DNA of 64,000 nt from Winogradskya consettensis. GTDB lineage: Bacteria; Actinomycetota; Actinomycetes; Mycobacteriales; Micromonosporaceae. The stretch's first letter is position 1. Every line of letters starts with the position of its first letter. Made by a program: the position numbers and the translations under genes. Shown here piece after piece: positions 63,355-64,000 of this stretch. Where the stretch lies: the NCBI RefSeq assembly GCF_018332715.1, contig NZ_BOQP01000021.1, positions 185,597-249,596 of the forward strand, given 5' to 3'. The notes beneath the pieces are model-generated. The model did not search any database and had not been told where the DNA came from. It saw only the letters and a list, made by a program, of their open reading frames with translations.

Positions 63355-64000
63355 TCAGCAAGATTCGTTGAGGTAGCGGTATTCGAAATGGGTGAGGTGC
63401 AGCGCTGCCGCGATGACGTCGCCGATTTTGCGGGGGCTGATGGTGGTGTGCCGCAACGTTTTCCAACGTCCGACCAGGATGGCGAAGCCGCGTTCGCCTT
63501 GCCAGCGCAGGCCGCGTAGTAGCCGGTTGACGCTGCGGTTGGCGAGGGCGAGGGGTTTGCCGTCGGCGGGTTGCTTGACCGGGGTTTTGATGCCGTGGCC
63601 TGCGCCTTCGTAGCCGGAGTCGGCCAGGGTGGGCAGGTCGAGTTCGGCGGCAGCCCAGTTCAATGCGGCGGTGATATGAAGGTTCCGGGCGCAGGTCAGG
63701 TCATGCAAATGCCCGGGCATGGCCTCGGCGGTCCAGATCGGTAGGCCGTTCGGGAGCATGATTGCTTGGATGTTCGCGCCGAAGTCGTGGTGCTTTCCCG
63801 AGTACCAAGCATCGATGCTGTCGCCTTTGACGCTGGACACGGTTTCGGTGACCCGGTCGCAGTCGAAGAGTTTGCCGTCCAGGATGACGAACGCCCAGCC
63901 GTCGGCGGCGGCCCGCCGCAACGCCTCGTGCAAGTCGGGCCGGCGGGCGGCCAGAACCGCGATGCCTTCGGCAAGGTAACGGTAAGCGGTCGCCCGAGAG
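63355..64000 (-). mobile_element. IS5-type transposase gene, partial (5' end beyond the window)
   Basis: The frame is open to the window edge; 215 residues are visible. It begins SRATAYRYLAEGIAVLAAR. The DDE core is present: first Asp in FVILDGKLFDCDR, second in LPTLADSGYEGAG, Glu in GLRWQGERGFAILVGRWK. It ends FEYRYLNESC with TGA at 63355. It belongs to the IS5-like DDE transposases (the DDE_Tnp_4 kind). The motif set looks intact, so the element may still be active. Confidence 0.88.

Overview
The window is very GC-rich DNA. It has many GTG starts, 4-base ATGA/GTGA gene overlaps and several start codons placed about six bases after a -10 hexamer (leaderless mRNA). Gene content includes an SCO5389-type protein, two LLM (F420-type) oxidoreductases, a DosR-like regulator, large ATP-binding LuxR regulators, cydABDC and a c-di-AMP (ydaO-type) riboswitch ahead of an NlpC/P60 hydrolase. 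This points to an actinomycete. A member of the Micromonosporaceae, Actinoplanes-like, is my best guess by general resemblance only. It reads as ordinary chromosome with accessory patches, mainly 31.3-32.8 kb and 62-64 kb.

Layout. 0-5.5 kb: end of an esterase, small membrane and hypothetical proteins, a signal-peptidase-like protein running into a 26-bp tandem repeat, an LLM oxidoreductase, a VOC protein and a nucleoside hydrolase. 5.6-11.7 kb: an IclR-controlled sugar-acid catabolic unit in which IclR, SMP-30 lactonase, FAH hydrolase, zinc alcohol dehydrogenase and SDR genes all overlap on the minus strand, with an IlvD/Edd dehydratase divergent. Together they fit a non-phosphorylative route from a sugar via lactone, aldonate, 2-keto-3-deoxy acid and 2,4-diketo acid to pyruvate plus a short acid. 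11.7-14.5 kb: DosR-like response regulator, and an aldo/keto reductase divergent from an XRE regulator. 14.5-18.2 kb: trpB-trpA-gntR with a 13-bp-arm inverted repeat, and an SGNH lipoprotein. 18.2-24.9 kb: DUF3800-like protein, SCO5389-type protein, an AAA+/TPR-membrane pair, an SDR and a PAS-GGDEF protein.

24.9-33.8 kb: secreted discoidin/HExxH protein, epoxide hydrolase with divergent MarR and palindromic operator, three little-known genes including a microbial-type PARG, an NmrA-like protein behind a palindromic operator, a nearly gene-free stretch with a large inverted duplication, a kinase pseudogene, and NlpC/P60 with riboswitch and terminator. 34.1-41.3 kb: M56 peptidase and BlaI divergent from cydA-cydB-cydDC across two BlaI-like boxes. 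41.3-48.5 kb: HAD, GGDEF-EAL and topoisomerase IB (overlapping genes), acyltransferase, VOC protein, P-loop protein and a second LLM oxidoreductase. 48.5-58.5 kb: a 40-bp near-perfect palindrome, a Tat-exported sulfite-oxidase-like protein, two large LuxR regulators and three alpha/beta hydrolases, one with Cys in place of the nucleophilic Ser. 58.5-64 kb: endonuclease V-like protein, a NACHT NTPase of the bacterial NLR type, a decayed IS5-type transposase, a small unknown protein and an IS5-type transposase leaving the window.

A recurring feature is expansion of short in-frame tandem repeats (15-27 bp) inside or at the ends of otherwise ordinary genes: the lactonase, TrpB, AAA+ protein, CydDC, esterase, LuxR and dehydratase. 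All family calls are by eye from translated motifs; no database search was run.
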